This document shows positions 35,732 to 44,955 of a stretch of DNA of 64,000 bases, in pieces. The position numbers and the translations under genes were made by a program. The stretch is from Halomonas sp. HAL1. GTDB lineage: Bacteria; Pseudomonadota; Gammaproteobacteria; Pseudomonadales; Halomonadaceae. A model generated the notes under the pieces. It was given only the letters and a program-made list of their open reading frames with translations, was not told the origin of the DNA and ran no database searches. Numbering within the stretch: position 1 is the stretch's first letter; each line of letters starts with the position of its first letter. Location of the stretch: the NCBI RefSeq assembly GCF_030544485.1, contig NZ_CP130610.1, forward strand, positions 2,542,001 through 2,606,000, written 5' to 3'.

Positions 35732-35985
35732 CCGCGCTCTCTCCACAATTCGGGTTGGCTCCATAAAGGAACCCGCCACACTTTTATTCGGCCAATACCA
35801 TTATCCGGTCAATACAATCCAATCGATTTCATACGCTCGTTTGATTGCTTTAGCTTGGTTGAGTTGCCTGTGTACGTCAAGCCCTGACTTTTGGCTAATT
35901 TACCAATCTACTGAGACCAGTACTCCCCTGTGTGCGTTCATACTGCTAGGATCACGCTTCCTTTTATTTTGCAGGTTAACTTTAT

Positions 35986-37140
35986 ATGGGCGCACTGCTC
36001 ACGCCATCGCGCATTGCCACCGTTCAGCGGCATATAGAAAGCATTGTCGAGCGACTAAAGCCATGGAGCTGGCTATGGCCGCCCATGGCATTTACTGCCG
36101 GGTTAGGCAGCTTCTTTCTGGTCGATCGTCAACAGTGGCTGGGCGCCGCATTAGCATTGGGCTTACTGTTTGCTTGGACGCTACTGCTCTCAGAAGGCTT
36201 GATCAGCCGCTGGCTTTCTCGACGAGGACACCCTACCCCCACGCGTGGCGTTACCACCTTTATTGCGCAAATGATTCACCAGGAAACGCTTTTCTTTACG
36301 CTCCCGTTTATTTTAGTCACTACCGTGTGGAATAGCGGACAAACGCTATTTGCACTGTTGGTAGGTGGAATGGCGCTGCTGTCGATTATTGATCCCCTTT
36401 ATTTCAAAGTCGCTGAGCGCTGGCGAAGTGTTTACTTCGTCTTTCATGCGCAGTGCGTTTTCCTGGTGCTGCTGGTCACACTTCCCATCATGGTGCACCT
36501 CACTACCGGCCAGAGCCTGCTACTGGCGCTAGGCATTACTATTTTGGTTGCTCTACCCAGTTTTTGGCATTTGCTAAAACAGCGCTCGCTCAAACGCTGG
36601 TGCGCCTTTTTTGGTTTAACCCTGTTACTCGCTTACGGCGCTTGGCTGGGACGAATTTGGGTGCCCCCCGCCAGCCTATGGATGACCAGTAGCGCGCTGT
36701 CCCCAGCGTTTGATGTTGAACAGCGTCTTCCTCAGGGCTCTATGGCGCTAACGCCCCAAGCTATTCGCGACAATGGCCTTTATGTATACACCGCCATTCG
36801 CGCACCGCGAGGGTTAAGTGAAACCATTACCCATGCTTGGCATCATAATGGTGAGCCAATGGACGTAGTGGAATTGAACATCAACGGCGGACGCGAGCAG
36901 GGATACCGCGCATGGAGTCACAAACAAAACTTTCCAGAGGATCCAACCGGACAGTGGCGCATCGACATTATGACAAGCACCGGTCAGCGCCTAGGATTAA
37001 TACGCTTTGAAGTAGCAGAAGATAGCCAGCAGGCTTCGCTAGCCGATGGAGAAATACACGCCAGCGGCTTAAGCGGATTGAACTTACGGCGTTTTATACC
37101 GGGACGAACGAATGATAAAGAGGCGCAACAGGATGACTGA
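35986..37140 (+). CDS. Inner-membrane protein with C-terminal DUF2914 (DUF5924-type)
   Basis: 384 residues. The first 230 or so carry about seven hydrophobic segments (for example TLFFTLPFILVTTVW). The last 120 form a periplasmic-type domain with GLYVYTAIRAPRGL, ITHAWHHNGEPMDVVELNI and GQWRIDIMTSTGQRLGLIRF, as in DUF2914. Function unknown; found in Halomonas and Pseudomonas relatives. It is divergent from fadBA, and about 200 bases between them hold the promoters. Confidence 0.75.
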   Translation: MGALLTPSRIATVQRHIESIVERLKPWSWLWPPMAFTAGLGSFFLVDRQQWLGAALALGLLFAWTLLLSEGLISRWLSRRGHPTPTRGVTTFIAQMIHQETLFFTLPFILVTTVWNSGQTLFALLVGGMALLSIIDPLYFKVAERWRSVYFVFHAQCVFLVLLVTLPIMVHLTTGQSLLLALGITILVALPSFWHLLKQRSLKRWCAFFGLTLLLAYGAWLGRIWVPPASLWMTSSALSPAFDVEQRLPQGSMALTPQAIRDNGLYVYTAIRAPRGLSETITHAWHHNGEPMDVVELNINGGREQGYRAWSHKQNFPEDPTGQWRIDIMTSTGQRLGLIRFEVAEDSQQASLADGEIHASGLSGLNLRRFIPGRTNDKEAQQDD

Positions 37141-37216
37141 ATTGTTAATCGCCTTGCATTCAGTGGCGCAGCTTATGACAATTCGCCTACTCACACTTAT
37201 TGGTAGCTAGTTGCTT

Positions 37217-37669
37217 ATGGCTTCAACGATTGGTTTTCGTATCGCACGCTTGCCGCATCTATGGCGCTCTATCCTAGATCGACGACTTGCACCACTAGGC
37301 TTAACGCAAACGCGCTGGGTCACGCTCTATCACTTGTGGCGTCTGGGCGAGGGGCACCCACAGTGTGACCTTGCCCGCGCGATTGGCGTTGAGGCGCCCT
37401 CCTTGGTGCGCACTCTCGGCCAGCTTGAAGAGCAAGGTTTGGTAGAACGCCGTGCCTGTGACAATGACCGCCGTAGCAAACGTATCTATCTGACGCCAGC
37501 CGCGATGCCATTGTTGGAAAAAATTGATACCGTTGCCCAGCAGGCGCGCAAGGAGATGTTTGCAGGCTTGAGCGAGGAGAACCTTGAGCAGCTCAATGAA
37601 TGGCTGGCGGTGATTGAAGCCAATGGGTTAGCAATTCAGGCACGGGATCAGGACGGCCCAGCCTCATGA
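37217..37669 (+). CDS. slyA: SlyA, MarR-family transcriptional regulator
   Basis: A 150-residue regulator very like enteric SlyA: RLPHLWRSILDRRLAPLGLTQT, WVTLYHLWRLGEG, AIGVEAPSLVRTLGQLEEQG, then LVERRACDNDRRSKRIYLT. SlyA proteins control stress, efflux and envelope genes by displacing H-NS. The frame permits a TTG two codons upstream of the ATG; neither has a strong site. The 3' end overlaps the convergent hypothetical gene by 22 bases. Confidence 0.9.
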   Translation: MASTIGFRIARLPHLWRSILDRRLAPLGLTQTRWVTLYHLWRLGEGHPQCDLARAIGVEAPSLVRTLGQLEEQGLVERRACDNDRRSKRIYLTPAAMPLLEKIDTVAQQARKEMFAGLSEENLEQLNEWLAVIEANGLAIQARDQDGPAS

Positions 37670-38217
37670 TGGTTCATTGAGGTTGGCGCAGACTGCTCTG
37701 TCCCTTTGAGCGACTGACCGATAGGCCGGTCGGCATGGCCCTGCAGCGCATCAAGCAGTTGCTTAAATTCAGGCAAATAAGTCGCGAATCGTTCAGCGGT
37801 TTGCGACTCCCACCACCATAATGTCAGCGTGTAAGGGGTCGATTGAACCACCAATGCGTCTTGTGGCAATCGCTCAAGCAGTGCTTTTAACGGTATCTCG
37901 GCATTATCCGGAAGCGGCCGCAAAGGGGCTATTCGCCAGCGCCAGCCTGCATAATACGGTGCTAAAGCGTCACTGGCATTGCTGTCTCTGACCAAGAGGA
38001 AATCAGGCCCAGGTGCTGACTGCGGATAATGCCACCGGTAGGCAGGCATCGTGCCTCTAAAATGGTGCAGTGGCGGCTTTTCCAGTTTGATAGTGACGCC
38101 CTGCTTTGAGATTTGCGAACGCAATGCCTCTTGGCGTTTTTGGCGTGGGCTGGGCTTTAACCACATGACCGGGGCAATCACCAACATCAGAATAAAGACT
38201 ATAATTAACCAATCCAT
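37648..38217 (-). CDS. Membrane-anchored hypothetical protein
   Basis: 189 residues: one N-terminal helix (LIIVFILMLVIAPVMWL), then KPSPRQKRQEALRSQISKQG, then a soluble domain with several Trp (YYAGWRWRIAPLRPLP, TLTLWWWESQT). The anchor plus basic stretch recalls YajC, but the rest does not. The start at 38217 follows GGAGGG by about 10 bases; a GTG at 38235 would overlap that site. Function unknown. Confidence 0.65.
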   Translation of the reverse strand: MDWLIIVFILMLVIAPVMWLKPSPRQKRQEALRSQISKQGVTIKLEKPPLHHFRGTMPAYRWHYPQSAPGPDFLLVRDSNASDALAPYYAGWRWRIAPLRPLPDNAEIPLKALLERLPQDALVVQSTPYTLTLWWWESQTAERFATYLPEFKQLLDALQGHADRPIGQSLKGTEQSAPTSMNHHEAGPS

Positions 38218-38415
38218 CTCTACATTTCCCTCCACATGAGCGACACTGTATACACTATTCTAAAAACCATGACTCAGGCCGTTGTTTTGACTCAAGTCAT
38301 GGTTAAAACACGGGTCATTGTTAAAATAAGGTACGCCATCTAAAGTAACGGTTATTGAGCAAAGAGCTCCATTATTCTTTGTGAACTAGTGTTATCCACG
38401 CTAAGGAGATATGCC

Positions 38416-38868
38416 ATGAGCTATCACCACATTTTAGTTGCCGTTGACTTAACCAAAGATTCCCACAAAATTCTGGAACGTGCCGTCGCAATCGCAGCAC
38501 GCAACGATCAAGCCAAAATTTCCATTATGCATACCCTGGAACCGCTTGGGTTTGCCTATGGTGGCGATATACCGATGGACTTGACCAGCATCCAAGACCA
38601 GTTGGATGAACATGCCAAAAAGCGTTTAGCCGAAATTGCCGCGCCACATATTGCCGAGGCTGACCAGCATGTTGTCGTGGGTATGCCAGATACCGAAATC
38701 CACCGGTTTGCCGAAGAGCATGATGTGGACTTGATCGTAGTGGGCTCCCACGGTCGCCATGGTTTTGCGTTACTGCTAGGCTCAACCTCTACCGGCGTGC
38801 TGCACGGCGCTCAGTGCGATGTTCTTGCGGTACGCGTGGGCAAAAAAGGCGAGAAAAGCGACGAGTAA
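38416..38868 (+). CDS. Universal stress protein, UspA family
   Basis: 150 residues: YHHILVAVDLTKDS at the N-terminus, then HTLEPLGFAYGGDIP, GMPDTEIHRFAEEHDVDLIVVG, and the ATP-type loop GSHGRHGFALLLGSTSTGVL. It binds nucleotide in related proteins and helps survival under stress. The ATG at 38416 is 7 bases after AAGGAG; the frame is open 9 codons further but this start is clear. Single gene with its own terminator. Confidence 0.92.
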   Translation: MSYHHILVAVDLTKDSHKILERAVAIAARNDQAKISIMHTLEPLGFAYGGDIPMDLTSIQDQLDEHAKKRLAEIAAPHIAEADQHVVVGMPDTEIHRFAEEHDVDLIVVGSHGRHGFALLLGSTSTGVLHGAQCDVLAVRVGKKGEKSDE

Positions 38869-38891
38869 ACCTTTTCTTTATATCGCTACGA

Positions 38892-38916
38892 AAAAGGCGC
38901 CCATTCGGCGCCTTTT
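38892..38916. terminator. Bidirectional terminator between UspA gene and uup
   Basis: AAAAGGCGCC / GGCGCCTTTT perfect stem with a short loop, A run on one side and T run on the other, between two convergent genes. Confidence 0.88.
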
Positions 38917-38929
38917 ATCGTTGCTACGT

Positions 38930-40846
38930 TTATTCCCCGCCAGCCATCGCTTCCAGCTCCATCCAACGCTCCATGGCCACTTCTAGCGCTTTCTGCACTT
39001 TTTCTAGTGAGTGCAGTTTAGCCGTAACGGCCTCTGCTTCTTGCTGATAAAACGCGGGGTCACCAATCTCGCTCTCTAGCGACTCTACTTCACTCTCAAG
39101 GCGCTCTATTTCAGCGGGCAGTGCATCTAACTCACGCTGCAAGTTGTAGGAGAGCTTAACGCTTTTCTTAGCCGGGGCAGCCGGAGCTTCGGTCACCTTT
39201 TTAGGCGTTTCAGAGGTGGGCTCAGTGCGCTGACGCGCCGCCCCTTCCCAAGGCGCTGGAGGTAACTTGCCGCCCTGGCGAATCCAGTCGGTGTAGCCAC
39301 CCACGTATTCACGCACAACCCCATCGCCTTCAAAGGCGAGCATGCTGGTTACCACGTTATCCATAAAGGTACGGTCGTGGGAAACCAGCAGCAGCGTGCC
39401 ATCGAAATCGAGAAGCAGCTCTTCAAGCAACTCCAGGGTTTCCATGTCGAGGTCGTTGGTCGGCTCATCAAGTACCAGCACGTTCGCTGGCTGAGTGAAC
39501 AACTTGGCCAGCAGCAGGCGGTTGGACTCGCCACCGGAGAGCGCTTTCACCGGTTGGCGTACCCGCTCAGGGGTGAACAGAAAGTCCTGCAGGTAACTCA
39601 TCACATGGCGATCTTTACCGCCCACGCTGACGCGATCACTGCCCTGAGCAACGTTGTCATACACGGTTTTATCTAGCTCTAAACCGGCACGCAGCTGATC
39701 GAAATAGGCCACTTTTAGATTGGTGCCCATCTGCACCTTGCCTTCAGTGGGTTCCAGCTCGCCCAGCAGGATTTTCAATAGGGTTGTCTTACCCGCGCCG
39801 TTGCGTCCCAGGAAACCGATACGGTCGCCGCGCAGTACTTCAAGGTTAATATCACGCAGTATTACGTCATCGCCAAAGCGCTGGGTGACGCCTTGCAGCT
39901 CCACTACGCGCTTGCCGGTGCGCTCGCCGCGATCCACCGTCAAGTTGGCATTACCCTGGCGCTCACGGCGCTGGCTACGCTCGTTACGCATCGCTTCCAG
40001 CGCACGAACCCGGCCTTCGTTGCGGGTACGCCGTGCTTTAACGCCCTGACGAATCCAGGCTTCCTCTTGAGCGAGTTTTTTATCGAACTCGGCGTGCTCC
40101 CGTGCTTCCACTTCAAGCTCATGCTGCTTGCGGGCCTGATACTCTTCGTACTTACCGGGGTAGCGCCCTAGCTGGCCACGGTCCAGCTCCAGAATATTGG
40201 TGGCCAGCTTGGAAAGAAACGCCCTATCGTGGGTAATCAGCAGCACCGCGCCGTTAAACGCCAGCAGTTGCTCTTCCAACCAGGCAATGGTGTCTAAGTC
40301 CAAGTGGTTGGTAGGCTCATCGAGCAGCAGCAGATCGGGCTCGGCAACCAGGGCACGCGCCAGCGCTACTCGGCGGCGCCAGCCACCGGAGAGCGAGCTC
40401 ATTTCAGCCTCAGGGGGCAAGCCTAAGCGCGTGAGCACCGTATCGATACGCTGGTGATACGACCAGCCATCAATGGCTTCCAGACGCGTTTGCAGGGTCG
40501 CCATGCGATCCATATCGGGGTCGGGATCATTGATAAGATGATCGTACTCGGAGAGCAGCTCTCCGGCTTCTGGCAAGCCTTGGGCGACCATGTCGAAAAT
40601 GGTCAAGCCAGATGACTCGGGTAATTCCTGAGCCAACACGCCGATCTTGAGACCAGGTGCGCGCCAAATGGAGCCATCGTCGGGCAGGATATCCCCCGCT
40701 ACCAGCTTCAGCAGAGTGGACTTGCCGGTGCCATTGCGCCCGACCAGCGCCAGCCGCTCGCCTTTTTCAACCGTCAGGTCGGCGCGATTGAGTAGTACAT
40801 GGGTGCCGTAGGCGAGTTGCAGCTGTTCGAGTCGTAACAGGGTCAC
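38930..40846 (-). CDS. uup: Uup, ABC-F family ATPase
   Basis: A 638-residue soluble protein with two ABC domains and no membrane segment. Domain 1 has GRNGTGKSTLL (about 37), LSGGWRRRVALARAL and LLLLDEPTNHLD. Domain 2 has GRNGAGKTTLL (about 350), LSGGESNRLLLAKL and VLVLDEPTNDLD. A C-terminal charged coiled coil (about 560-635) is typical of Uup. ABC-F proteins act on ribosomes; Uup also affects transposon excision and replication intermediates in E. coli. Confidence 0.92.
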   Translation of the reverse strand: MTLLRLEQLQLAYGTHVLLNRADLTVEKGERLALVGRNGTGKSTLLKLVAGDILPDDGSIWRAPGLKIGVLAQELPESSGLTIFDMVAQGLPEAGELLSEYDHLINDPDPDMDRMATLQTRLEAIDGWSYHQRIDTVLTRLGLPPEAEMSSLSGGWRRRVALARALVAEPDLLLLDEPTNHLDLDTIAWLEEQLLAFNGAVLLITHDRAFLSKLATNILELDRGQLGRYPGKYEEYQARKQHELEVEAREHAEFDKKLAQEEAWIRQGVKARRTRNEGRVRALEAMRNERSQRRERQGNANLTVDRGERTGKRVVELQGVTQRFGDDVILRDINLEVLRGDRIGFLGRNGAGKTTLLKILLGELEPTEGKVQMGTNLKVAYFDQLRAGLELDKTVYDNVAQGSDRVSVGGKDRHVMSYLQDFLFTPERVRQPVKALSGGESNRLLLAKLFTQPANVLVLDEPTNDLDMETLELLEELLLDFDGTLLLVSHDRTFMDNVVTSMLAFEGDGVVREYVGGYTDWIRQGGKLPPAPWEGAARQRTEPTSETPKKVTEAPAAPAKKSVKLSYNLQRELDALPAEIERLESEVESLESEIGDPAFYQQEAEAVTAKLHSLEKVQKALEVAMERWMELEAMAGGE

Positions 40847-41010
40847 GCGGTGTCCTCCTTAATCGTGAGGCGCACAGTGTAACGCATGAGCGACCTAGGA
40901 GGGGGAACGTTATAGAAGGGAATCGTAGAGCGGAAATCACCAGCGTGATAACGTTTTGCCAGCAACTACAATATCTCTACCAAAAAACGACTTTCAAAGG
41001 CGGGCTGACA

Positions 41011-42024
41011 GTGACGGTGACCGTCTCGATGCATTTTGTAAATGAGCTGTTTAAAGGCTTGCCGAACAGCACAATACCGCCCTCCCGATACCTGGAACTG
41101 GCGGGGATTTCGCCCTTTTTACTCTCGGCTCCCCATGGCCGCGTTACAGTTGAGCAGTTTGCGGAACTCTACCGCGGACTGGTAAACGAACTGGATGATG
41201 AAACGCCCGGCTTTTTTTCCCGTCCGCTACGAGGTGGCACCCTGAAGCTGCTGTGTTTAAGCATGCTAGATGCGCCAAACTTGCAGGTAGCACTGCACCG
41301 CTATACGCAGTTTTTCCGTATTCTCCTCGATGACTTCGGCTATGCGTTTACGCTAGAAGGGGATCTTGCTCGCATGGCGCTGGTGGAGCATACCCCTTTA
41401 ATGGGCAGCCGCACGCTAATTCATGAGCTGATGCTCAAGCTGTTTCACGGCATCGCGTCGTGGATGATAGCGCGTAAAATACCGCCCATTTTAATGGAAT
41501 GCGCTTACATCCAGCCGCCGCATAGTGCTGATTATCTCTATTTTTACCCCGGTACGGTAAAATTTGGGCAGGCACAAACCGCGATCTATATTGATCGCGG
41601 TTTTCTTGATCATCCTATCCGCCAGACCAAGAGACATCTGGGCGCTTTTCTAAAGCGTGCCCCGGCAGACTGGTTCTATGTATCGTTTGCAGATCGCCTG
41701 CTCACCCACCGGGTGCGCGAGCACCTATCACGTCACCTGACCAGGTCTGGCACCGTGCATAGCGTAGCCGATGCGCTGCATATGTCTGCTCGCACGCTGG
41801 CGCGGCATCTCAAAAGGGAGGGAACCCACTTCCAAGCGGTAAAGGATGAGTACCGCCGCGATGTCGCTATTCAGGCGCTCACCTGTAGCGAGAAACCACT
41901 CATCAGCATCGCAGAGGCACTGAGCTTTGAGGATTTAGCTTGCTTTAGTCGCGCTTTTAAAACCTGGACAGGCAATTCTCCCGCCGCGTATCGCAAAGCA
42001 CGTACGGCGGGCAACGCTCGCTGA
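41011..42024 (+). CDS. AraC-family regulator with PF12625-type N-terminal domain
   Basis: About 337 residues. The N-terminal half resembles the ligand domain of OruR/ArgR-like AraC regulators (YLELAGISPFLLSAPHGRVTVEQFAELYRGL). The C-terminal DNA-binding domain has VADALHMSARTLARHLKREGTHFQAVKDEYR and IAEALSFEDLACFSRAFKTWTGNSPAAYR. The start is uncertain: GTG 41011 follows AAAGGCGG, ATG 41029 is possible, and the frame opens at 40945. It is convergent with the acyl-CoA gene cluster and is likely its regulator, by position only. Confidence 0.85.
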   Translation: MTVTVSMHFVNELFKGLPNSTIPPSRYLELAGISPFLLSAPHGRVTVEQFAELYRGLVNELDDETPGFFSRPLRGGTLKLLCLSMLDAPNLQVALHRYTQFFRILLDDFGYAFTLEGDLARMALVEHTPLMGSRTLIHELMLKLFHGIASWMIARKIPPILMECAYIQPPHSADYLYFYPGTVKFGQAQTAIYIDRGFLDHPIRQTKRHLGAFLKRAPADWFYVSFADRLLTHRVREHLSRHLTRSGTVHSVADALHMSARTLARHLKREGTHFQAVKDEYRRDVAIQALTCSEKPLISIAEALSFEDLACFSRAFKTWTGNSPAAYRKARTAGNAR

Positions 42025-42041
42025 TAAGCTTAATGAATAGC

Positions 42042-43694
42042 CTAAATTTCGGTGCGGATACGTTTTTTATCTAGCTTGCCCACGCTGGTTTTAGGTATTT
42101 CATCGACGAAACGAATCATGCTGGGTATCGCCCAGCGGTTGAGTTTACCCTGGGCGACAAACTGCTCTAAAAACGCCTGCACGGACTCAGTCGTGGGTGG
42201 GTTGTTCAGGTCCATAGGCACAGCCAACGCAGCCGGCCGCTCGCCCCATTTATCGTCCGCGACCCCAATCACCGCCACTTCGGCGATACCTGGGCATTGG
42301 CTGATATAACTCTCCAGTTCTAACGACGAGAGCCACTCGCCGCCGGTTTTAATCACGTCTTTTATGCGATCGCTAATGGTCAGAAAGCCCCGCTCATCAA
42401 GCGAACCCACATCCCCGGTATGCAGCCAGCCGTCGCGCCATAGCTCCGCACTGCGTTTCTCCTCTTTGTAGTAGGCCTGGGTCAGCCAGGGCGCCTGAAC
42501 ACGCACCTCGCCAACGCTTTTACCATCATTGGGTAGCGGCTCGCCGTTCGCATCGACCACTTGAAGCTTAACCAGTGGAATCGGCAGACCCGCTTTACAG
42601 CGCCAGGGTAGCTGGGTCTCAAAATCAGCGTCGCCGATATCTCGCGGCAGAATATCGGCGGTGAGTAGCGGGCAGGTTTCCGACATGCCATAAGCACTAC
42701 GGGTATCAATTCCCAACGCCCATGCCTTGCTTGCCAGCGACTGGGTTAACGCACTACCGCCGACCAATACCTTCCAGCCAGAGAGATCGACCTGCTTTGA
42801 GGCAATCGCCTCGGCGCTGACCACCATGTTGAGCAGGGTCGGTACGCAGTGGGAGAAGTCGACCTTTTCGCTGACCAGCAGCTTGACCAGCATTTCCGGC
42901 TCATAACGGCCAGGATAAACCTGGGTAGCCCCCATCAACGTGGCGGTATACGGCACTCCCCAGGCGTGAACGTGAAACATGGGGGTAATCGGCATATAGA
43001 CCTTGTCGCGGTTAAGCAGCTCAAAGCCGGGCGCCTGGAAAGCGCTGGCCTCACCCAAGGTATGCAGCACCAACTGGCGGTGGGTGAAGAAAACCCCTTT
43101 GGGGTTACCCGTGGTACCGGTGGTGTAGAACAGGGTGGCGACGGCGTTTTCATCGAAAGTGGGAAAATCATAGTGTGTGGGCTGCTGGCTTAATAGCGCT
43201 TCAAACTCGCCCACCAACGGCAGTGAAGTCTCGACTGTTTGCTGAGTTTCCTGACATAGCAGGTAGCCACGCACTTGGGGTAGCTTATCGGCCAGCGGCT
43301 CAAGCAGTGGCACGAACTCTTCGTGTACGATGACAAAAACGTCTTCAGCGTGCTCCATGGTATAATGGATTTGTTCCGGAGCTAAGCGCACGTTCACCGT
43401 GTGGAGTACCGCGCCGATCATCGGAATGGCAAAGAAGCACTCCAGGTACCGGTGGCTATCCCAATCTAGCACTGCCACAACATCACCAGCTTGCACGCCC
43501 TGTGATGTCAGAGTATGTGCCAGTTGGTGCACCCGTTCACGAAAGCGCTCATAGCTGTGGCGGCTCTGATCCCGGTAGACAATCTGATTTTCGCCTGCCA
43601 TGCGCACACCCGCATCTAGCAAGTCACCAATCATCAGGGCGGGGTTCGTCGCAGAGGCCGCGGCGGGTAAAATTTTGGGGGTGACTGAAGACAT
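42042..43694 (-). CDS. AMP-dependent acyl-CoA synthetase (medium/long-chain type)
   Basis: 550 residues, class I adenylate-forming ligase. AMP loop LFYTTGTTGNPKGVFFTHRQ, then MFHVHAWGVPYTATLMG, the adenylate motif SAYGMSETCPLL, YKEEKRSAELWRDGWLHTGD, and IKTGGEWLSSLELE with the C-terminal SVGKLDKKRIR lysine. It activates a carboxylate to acyl-CoA; the sequence style fits fatty-acid ligases. The ATG at 43694 follows AGGAG. It is the last gene of the cluster. Confidence 0.88.
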   Translation of the reverse strand: MSSVTPKILPAAASATNPALMIGDLLDAGVRMAGENQIVYRDQSRHSYERFRERVHQLAHTLTSQGVQAGDVVAVLDWDSHRYLECFFAIPMIGAVLHTVNVRLAPEQIHYTMEHAEDVFVIVHEEFVPLLEPLADKLPQVRGYLLCQETQQTVETSLPLVGEFEALLSQQPTHYDFPTFDENAVATLFYTTGTTGNPKGVFFTHRQLVLHTLGEASAFQAPGFELLNRDKVYMPITPMFHVHAWGVPYTATLMGATQVYPGRYEPEMLVKLLVSEKVDFSHCVPTLLNMVVSAEAIASKQVDLSGWKVLVGGSALTQSLASKAWALGIDTRSAYGMSETCPLLTADILPRDIGDADFETQLPWRCKAGLPIPLVKLQVVDANGEPLPNDGKSVGEVRVQAPWLTQAYYKEEKRSAELWRDGWLHTGDVGSLDERGFLTISDRIKDVIKTGGEWLSSLELESYISQCPGIAEVAVIGVADDKWGERPAALAVPMDLNNPPTTESVQAFLEQFVAQGKLNRWAIPSMIRFVDEIPKTSVGKLDKKRIRTEI

Positions 43695-43735
43695 AAAAAC
43701 TCCTGTGAGCTTGTTTTTGTTCCAATAAAGGCGTT

Positions 43736-44923
43736 TTATCCGCGTTCGATTAGCAGGGCGATTCCCTGCCCTCCACCAATACACAGGGTTATCAAGCCGT
43801 AGCGACCGTTAATACGCTCCAATTCGTGAAGGGCCTTGAGTATCAAAATAGCCCCCGTGGCTCCCACTGGATGACCCAAGGCAACCGCGCCGCCGTTGGG
43901 GTTTAGCCTCGCTAACGGGAACCCGAGCGTTTCCGCCACCGCCATCGCTTGGGCAGCAAAGGCTTCGTTGGACTCAATCACATCAATATCGTTAATACTT
44001 AGCCCCGCCTGCTGCAGGCAGCGTTTCACCGCTGGAATCGGGCCAAGGCCCATCAGCGTTGGCTCAACGCCTGCTGTAGTGGCAACGCGAAGATGCGCCC
44101 TTGGCGCTAGGCCGCGCTGTGTGGCTTCATCGGTATGGGCAAGCACTAAGGTGGCGGCACCATCGTTGATACCCGAGGCATTGCCTGCGGTAACCACGCC
44201 CTCTTTTTGGAAGGCGGGCTTGAGCCGTGCCAAATCACTAAGCTGAACGTCATCGCGCACGTGCTCATCACGAGAGAAGAGCACCGCTTGCTTACCGTGA
44301 CTGACCTCCACCGCTACGATTTGATCATCAAAACGTCCCTCGGCAATCGCAAACGCTGCCTTTTGATGGCTCTCAAGGGCAAACTGATCCAACTGCTCAC
44401 GGCTTAGGCCATACTGTTTAGCAATGTTTTCAGCAATGCAGCCCATATGGCCACTGCCAAACGGATCGCTCAATATACCGAGAGTCAAATCCTGTACGTT
44501 CATATCACCCATGCGCACGCCGTTACGCGCTTGAGGAGGTAGCAGATAAGCCCCTCGTGACATCGACTCCGCGCCACCTGCCAGCGCTAAGCGGCTGTCG
44601 CCCATGGCAATCTGCTGGGCGGCTGAGACCACCGCCTGTACACCTGAACCACACAGCCGATTGACGTTGAAGGCCCCCGCCTCTTTCGGCACACCTGCTT
44701 CGAGCGCAATATGGCGCGACAGATAGGCATCCTGGGGGCCGGTGGTAATTATGTGACCGTATACCGAGTGATCGATATCTGCGCCCTCAATGCCTGCCCG
44801 CCGCAACGCCTCCTTGGCGGTGATCGCCCCCAGTTCAAACGGTGCCTTGGTTGAGAGCGAACCACCAAAACCACCGATAGCGGTTCGTGCGCCGCCTAAA
44901 ATTACTACATTGTCCAACCGCAT
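43736..44923 (-). CDS. Acetyl-CoA acetyltransferase-type thiolase
   Basis: 395 residues. The nucleophile lies in NVNRLCGSGVQAVVSAAQQI, with SNEAFAAQAM, GHPVGATGA and LCIGGGQGIALLIER giving the other active residues. It is closer to PhaA/AtoB-type thiolases than to FadA. It could cleave the acetoacetyl- or 3-ketoacyl-CoA formed from the cluster substrate. It is embedded between the ligase and the dehydrogenase on the same strand. Confidence 0.9.
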   Translation of the reverse strand: MRLDNVVILGGARTAIGGFGGSLSTKAPFELGAITAKEALRRAGIEGADIDHSVYGHIITTGPQDAYLSRHIALEAGVPKEAGAFNVNRLCGSGVQAVVSAAQQIAMGDSRLALAGGAESMSRGAYLLPPQARNGVRMGDMNVQDLTLGILSDPFGSGHMGCIAENIAKQYGLSREQLDQFALESHQKAAFAIAEGRFDDQIVAVEVSHGKQAVLFSRDEHVRDDVQLSDLARLKPAFQKEGVVTAGNASGINDGAATLVLAHTDEATQRGLAPRAHLRVATTAGVEPTLMGLGPIPAVKRCLQQAGLSINDIDVIESNEAFAAQAMAVAETLGFPLARLNPNGGAVALGHPVGATGAILILKALHELERINGRYGLITLCIGGGQGIALLIERG

Positions 44924-44955
44924 GGCTCTCTCCTGTGTTCAAACGCATCGTCTTG